The notes beneath the pieces are model-generated. The model saw only the letters and a list, made by a program, of their open reading frames with translations. It was not told where the DNA came from and ran no database searches. Both the position numbers and the translations under genes were made by a program. From JBHICC01 sp046759385 (GTDB taxonomy: Bacteria; Pseudomonadota; Gammaproteobacteria; Acidiferrobacterales; SPGG2): a stretch of 64,000 nucleotides of DNA. Below are positions 60,826 through 64,000 of the stretch, in pieces (the first letter of the stretch is position 1; every line of letters starts with the position of its first letter). The DNA is taken from positions 6,046 to 70,045 of the forward strand of contig JBHICC010000009.1 in assembly GCA_046759385.1 (NCBI GenBank), written 5' to 3'.

Positions 60826-62314
60826 GAGTGCTTAGCTGGTTCAGCCTGCGGCGTACGAAACACATCAAATCAGAAGCCATTAGGCCGATCTCACCGTTTT
60901 TCACTACCGCATCATCGCCGGCAATGGCATGGACCCAGACACCGACCCGTGCAGCATCGATCGCCTTAAGGTCCTGGGCTGACAGCGCCGCCACAATACC
61001 CGTTAGCACGTCACCCATGCCCCCTGTTGCCATACCGGGGTTGCCTGCATCACACAGCCATACGCGGTCCCGACCGTCGCTGATCAAAGTCCCGGCACCC
61101 TTTAGGACCACGACACCGCCGAAGCGCTCGGTCAGACGATGCAGGGCCTCAAACCGCTGTGCTTGCACCATGTTCGTGGTGGTATCCAGCAAACGCGCCG
61201 CTTCACCGGGGTGAGGTGTCAGAATCCAATCGCTGCGTTTGACTGGGTCGGCCGCCAGTAGATTGAGCGCATCGGCATCGACCACCTTGGGCAAGGGAAT
61301 ATCGAGAACCGCCGTCAACATTTCACGGCCCCAGGAGCTCTGTCCCAAGCCAGGACCGATAGCCAGGACGTTGGCGCGGCGAACCGCCAGACGCAACGCC
61401 CTAGCGTCGCTTGCTGCATGGACCAAAAGCTCTGGGCAATTGCTATTAATATGCGCCGCATGCGATTGATGCGTCACTAAGGTCACCAGACCGGCGCCCG
61501 CGCGGTAGGCGGCTTCGCCCGCCAACCGCGCCGCGCCGGGCATCCCTTCAGCTCCGCCAATGACCGCGACGTGACCGGCGTCGCCTTTGTGCCACATCCG
61601 CGGCCGGGGCGCCAGGATCCCTGTGAGGGCGCGCTCAGTGATACGAAATGCGGCCGGAGTCACTTCGCTGTAGATATCTGCCGGCACCTGGAGGTCGTCG
61701 AACACGACTTCACCACCATACTCAGGCCCCTCACCGGTGAAAAGACCTGTTTTCAATCCGATAAAGGTCACCGTAACCTGCGCGCGAACGGCAACATCAA
61801 GCACGCGACCCGTGTCCGCATGTAAACCGGAAGGTATATCTATCGATAGTAAGGGTATCTGCGGCAATGCATTGAGAGTCTCAATCGCCGCGCGCCATTC
61901 GTTGCGCACTTCACGCTCTAAGCCGGTTCCAAACAGCGCGTCGACGATGACGTCGCTCTCCTGCACCCGCACCGGCGCGAAACCCTCAACTTTTACGCCG
62001 ACTTTCTCAAGGGCGTCGCGTGCAGTGCGCGCGTCGCCGCGAACCCGGGCGCGGTCGCCCAACGCCATGACAACCGGGATCAGGCCGGCATCACAGGCAA
62101 GTCGAGCCAAGACATAGCCATCGCCACCGTTATTTCCGGGTCCACACACGACAGCGAGTCTCTTTGCCCGTGGCCAACGCTGTCGCAGCGCCATAAGTGC
62201 CGCCTGGCCCGCACGCTGCATCAACGCGTAACCACCGATCCCGCGTCCTTCGATCGCGACTCGATCTAGTTGCCGAGTTTGCTCAGCGTAATACAATGCT
62301 TCGGGTAATCTCAT
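60815..62314 (-). CDS. nnrD: Bifunctional NAD(P)H-hydrate epimerase / ADP-dependent dehydratase
   Basis: Repairs damaged NAD(P)H hydrates. From ATG 62314 there are 499 residues: N-terminal YjeF_N epimerase domain (about 1-210, LMQRAGQAALMAL, VVCGPGNNGGDGYVLA, IDIPSGLHADTG) and C-terminal carbohydrate-kinase-like dehydratase domain (about 225-490, HKGDAGHVAVIGG, LTPHPGEAARLL, AGNPGMATGGMGDVLTGI). ATG 62314 is chosen over an upstream frame because the family begins ten residues in. Also known as YjeF. Divergent from queG. Confidence 0.97.
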   Translation of the reverse strand: MRLPEALYYAEQTRQLDRVAIEGRGIGGYALMQRAGQAALMALRQRWPRAKRLAVVCGPGNNGGDGYVLARLACDAGLIPVVMALGDRARVRGDARTARDALEKVGVKVEGFAPVRVQESDVIVDALFGTGLEREVRNEWRAAIETLNALPQIPLLSIDIPSGLHADTGRVLDVAVRAQVTVTFIGLKTGLFTGEGPEYGGEVVFDDLQVPADIYSEVTPAAFRITERALTGILAPRPRMWHKGDAGHVAVIGGAEGMPGAARLAGEAAYRAGAGLVTLVTHQSHAAHINSNCPELLVHAASDARALRLAVRRANVLAIGPGLGQSSWGREMLTAVLDIPLPKVVDADALNLLAADPVKRSDWILTPHPGEAARLLDTTTNMVQAQRFEALHRLTERFGGVVVLKGAGTLISDGRDRVWLCDAGNPGMATGGMGDVLTGIVAALSAQDLKAIDAARVGVWVHAIAGDDAVVKNGEIGLMASDLMCFVRRRLNQLSTHEA

Positions 62315-62320
62315 TACTTC

Positions 62321-62351
62321 CAAGATACAAGTTACGAGATGCAAGATACAA
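62321..62351. repeat. Short direct repeat between nnrD and queG
   Basis: CAAGATACAA occurs at 62321-62330 and 62342-62351 with a 21-base period in the 86-base divergent gap. It could be a remnant of a simple repeat or a binding site; nothing more can be said. Confidence 0.35.
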
Positions 62352-62400
62352 GAGCAAAATCACAAATCGCGACTGCCAATATAGCGAGGATTACTCGGGA

Positions 62401-63507
62401 GTGATCGAACCTAAAGCACAGCCCATCGATTTCGAGCGACTGGTTGGCGACATCAAACACTGGGGCCATGAGCTTGGATTTCAGGGCATCGGCGTTAGCG
62501 ATATCGAGCTGAGCGAGGCGGAGATGCGGCTGCTCGCTTGGCTTGATGCGGGGCGCCATGGCGACATGCATTACATGGCCGCACATGGGACGCGCCGCAG
62601 CCGTCCGCGGGAACTCATGGAGGATACCTTGCGCGTGGTCTCAGTTCGCATGGATTATCTGCCTTCTGGTGCAACGGATACAGAGCATGTTCTCAGCGAT
62701 CCTCGCTTGGCCTTCATCTCACGCTATGCGCTTGGCCGCGACTATCACAAGGTTCTACGGGGTCGTCTCAAGCAGCTAGCTACGTGCATCGAGCGAGCCG
62801 CGGGCGGACACCAGTATCGTGTGTTCACCGACAGCGCTCCCGTGCTAGAAAAGGCATTAGCTGAAAAGGCTGGACTCGGCTGGATCGGTAAACATACCAA
62901 TGTGCTAAACCGTTCGGCGGGCTCCTGGTTCTTCCTCGGCGAGATCTATACTGATCTTCCGCTTCCCGTCGACACGCCCGCAGAGAATCATTGCGGTCGC
63001 TGCCGAGCATGCATCGACGTATGCCCCACTGGTGCCATCGTTGCTCCGTATCAGCTGGACGCACGCCGATGTATATCTTACTTGACGATCGAGTTGCGAA
63101 GCTCGATCCCAGAGGTGCTACGCCCGCTGATTGGGAATCGCATCTTCGGTTGTGACGACTGTCAATTGGTATGCCCGTGGAATCGGTTTGCCAAACCAAC
63201 GGCCGAACCTGACTTCACCCCGCGCCGCGATCTTGACGCGCCGCAGTTGACTGAGTTGTTTGGATGGAGCGAGCAGGAGTTTTCGGCGCGCACCCAAGGC
63301 TCAGCGATTCGGCGCATCGGATACGAAGGCTGGCTACGCAATATCGCCGTCGCACTTGGAAACGCGCCGACGAGCGATGCTGTGATCGTTGCGCTGCAGC
63401 GGCGCCAGGATCATCCATCGGTGATAGTGCGAGAGCACGTGTGCTGGGCCCTACAACAGCACCAAGGTGGCAAAACGTTGGCGCCGAACGGTCGTGTCTC
63501 TCACTGA
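62401..63507 (+). CDS. queG: Epoxyqueuosine reductase
   Basis: Cobalamin and iron-sulfur enzyme that reduces epoxyqueuosine to queuosine in the tRNA anticodon. From GTG 62401 there are 368 residues, the usual length. The two [4Fe-4S] sites are visible: CGRCRACIDVCPTGAI and CDDCQLVCPWNRF. Upstream features include the B12-binding region around KVLRGRLKQLATCIE and the C-terminal HEAT-like repeats (LRNIAVALGNAPTSDAVIVALQ). GAGGA lies ten bases before the GTG; the longer frame back to 62197 runs into nnrD and is not needed. It converges with the next gene, overlapping by seven bases. Confidence 0.95.
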   Translation: MIEPKAQPIDFERLVGDIKHWGHELGFQGIGVSDIELSEAEMRLLAWLDAGRHGDMHYMAAHGTRRSRPRELMEDTLRVVSVRMDYLPSGATDTEHVLSDPRLAFISRYALGRDYHKVLRGRLKQLATCIERAAGGHQYRVFTDSAPVLEKALAEKAGLGWIGKHTNVLNRSAGSWFFLGEIYTDLPLPVDTPAENHCGRCRACIDVCPTGAIVAPYQLDARRCISYLTIELRSSIPEVLRPLIGNRIFGCDDCQLVCPWNRFAKPTAEPDFTPRRDLDAPQLTELFGWSEQEFSARTQGSAIRRIGYEGWLRNIAVALGNAPTSDAVIVALQRRQDHPSVIVREHVCWALQQHQGGKTLAPNGRVSH

Positions 63508-64000
63508 TTCACGGTGTTCTCGCCGCCGCCAAACCCGACGATAGCGTCTCGCAGTTCCTCCCTGAGAATGGCCGCAACCCGGTCCATGGCGCGGCGTTGG
63601 GCAACCGGCCGTTCTTGCGCCGAGACCTTGATAACCCAGCGCTTGGTACCGCGGACACGTTGATTGCGGTGTTCCGAAAGAGTGATTTCGAGTGTACCCC
63701 GCAACCACTGCCAACCGTCTCGTTGACCCAGGTCGTCCAGTTGCAAATCCCCCTCGACCACGTAGTCTGGTCGATTGTCTCGAGCGATTGTAACACCGGC
63801 AGCCGCCAACCCCGCCGACAGCGCCGTCTGCAACCCGCCGAGCGGGTCGTCGCCTGCTTTGGATGTGACGCGCACTTCTCGCAACGATGCCTCGAGTCGG
63901 CGTTGTAGCTGACGAATCTGCCACCGCGCCGCGATACCCTGCCCCGAGCGATCAATAATAGTTAGTGTGTCCTGCACGGTTTGGCGCTCAAACTGCGTAC
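63501..64000 (-). CDS. Unknown protein, C-terminal part; 5' end outside the window
   Basis: The frame is open to the right edge (reading ..TQFERQTVQDTLTIIDRSG), so only the last 165 or so residues are seen. They form an alpha/beta-looking domain with an amphipathic helix (IAARWQIRQLQRRLEASLREV), a strand pair around DYVVEGDLQLDDLG and WLRGTLEITL, and a basic C-terminal helix (RAMDRVAAILREELRDAI). The pattern recalls LPP20-like or LpoB-like envelope lipoproteins, but I cannot confirm this without the N-terminus. It ends in the queG 3' end by a seven-base overlap. Confidence 0.6.
   Translation of the reverse strand, partial: TQFERQTVQDTLTIIDRSGQGIAARWQIRQLQRRLEASLREVRVTSKAGDDPLGGLQTALSAGLAAAGVTIARDNRPDYVVEGDLQLDDLGQRDGWQWLRGTLEITLSEHRNQRVRGTKRWVIKVSAQERPVAQRRAMDRVAAILREELRDAIVGFGGGENTVNQ

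Overview
The window looks like a stretch of chromosome from a gammaproteobacterium. The evidence is gene order: lepB-DUF4845-rnc-era-recO-pdxJ-acpS, rpoE-rseA-rseB, sdhCDAB-sdhE-ygfX, ftsB-eno-kdsA-pyrG-tilS-accA-dnaE, and rpsB-tsf-pyrH-frr-uppS-cdsA-dxr-rseP-bamA-skp-lpxD-fabZ-lpxA-lpxB-rnhB are all classical gammaproteobacterial neighbourhoods. No 16S gene or other fine marker is present, so the genus cannot be read from the sequence. I see no insertion sequence, integrase, CRISPR array, tRNA or rRNA. No stretch longer than 300 bases lacks a gene; the longest gaps are about 280 bases (2163-2441), 250 bases (1573-1826) and 250 bases (11132-11380).

Layout. 1-4345 is the accessory part: an unknown membrane protein, two small exported cysteine-containing proteins, a PilZ (c-di-GMP) protein, a putative 2-oxoglutarate/iron oxygenase, and an exported protein joining an OB-like domain to a peptidoglycan-binding domain. 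4532-13590 (minus) reads from the sigma-E locus rpoE-rseA-rseB through lepA, lepB, DUF4845, rnc, era, recO and pdxJ to acpS; lepA carries an in-frame amber codon. 13707-17646 (minus) is the succinate dehydrogenase operon with its flavinylation factor sdhE and ygfX. ygfZ (plus) is followed by the convergent block ftsB-eno-kdsA-pyrG-tilS-accA-dnaE (minus, 18800-28859). 29051-40493 (plus) is an uninterrupted type II secretion operon gspC to gspN. 40613-55381 (minus) is the rpsB-to-rnhB envelope and translation block. 55522-59042 holds map and glnD (plus), 59063-62314 amiC-tsaE-nnrD (minus), then queG (plus) and the end of an unknown gene that runs off the right edge.

How the parts fit. Much of the window serves the outer envelope: lipid A first steps (lpxA, lpxD, lpxB), Kdo synthesis (kdsA), outer-membrane protein assembly (skp, bamA), envelope-stress control (rpoE, rseA, rseB, and rseP which completes the RseA cleavage pathway), undecaprenyl and CDP-diacylglycerol synthesis (uppS, cdsA), septal division and cell separation (ftsB, amiC) and type II secretion across that membrane. 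A second theme is translation: rpsB, tsf, frr, lepA, era, rnc, tilS, tsaE, queG and map.

The observations most worth a second look are a ribosomal protein S2 with a C-terminal extension of about 150 residues, acidic and then lysine/alanine-rich; the amber codon in lepA; an isoleucine at the acyl-chain ruler position of LpxA; a TATAAT box six to seven bases upstream of the gspC start region with almost no leader; and a small group of uncharacterised exported proteins at the left end. I found no clear novel defence, mobile or biosynthetic system.
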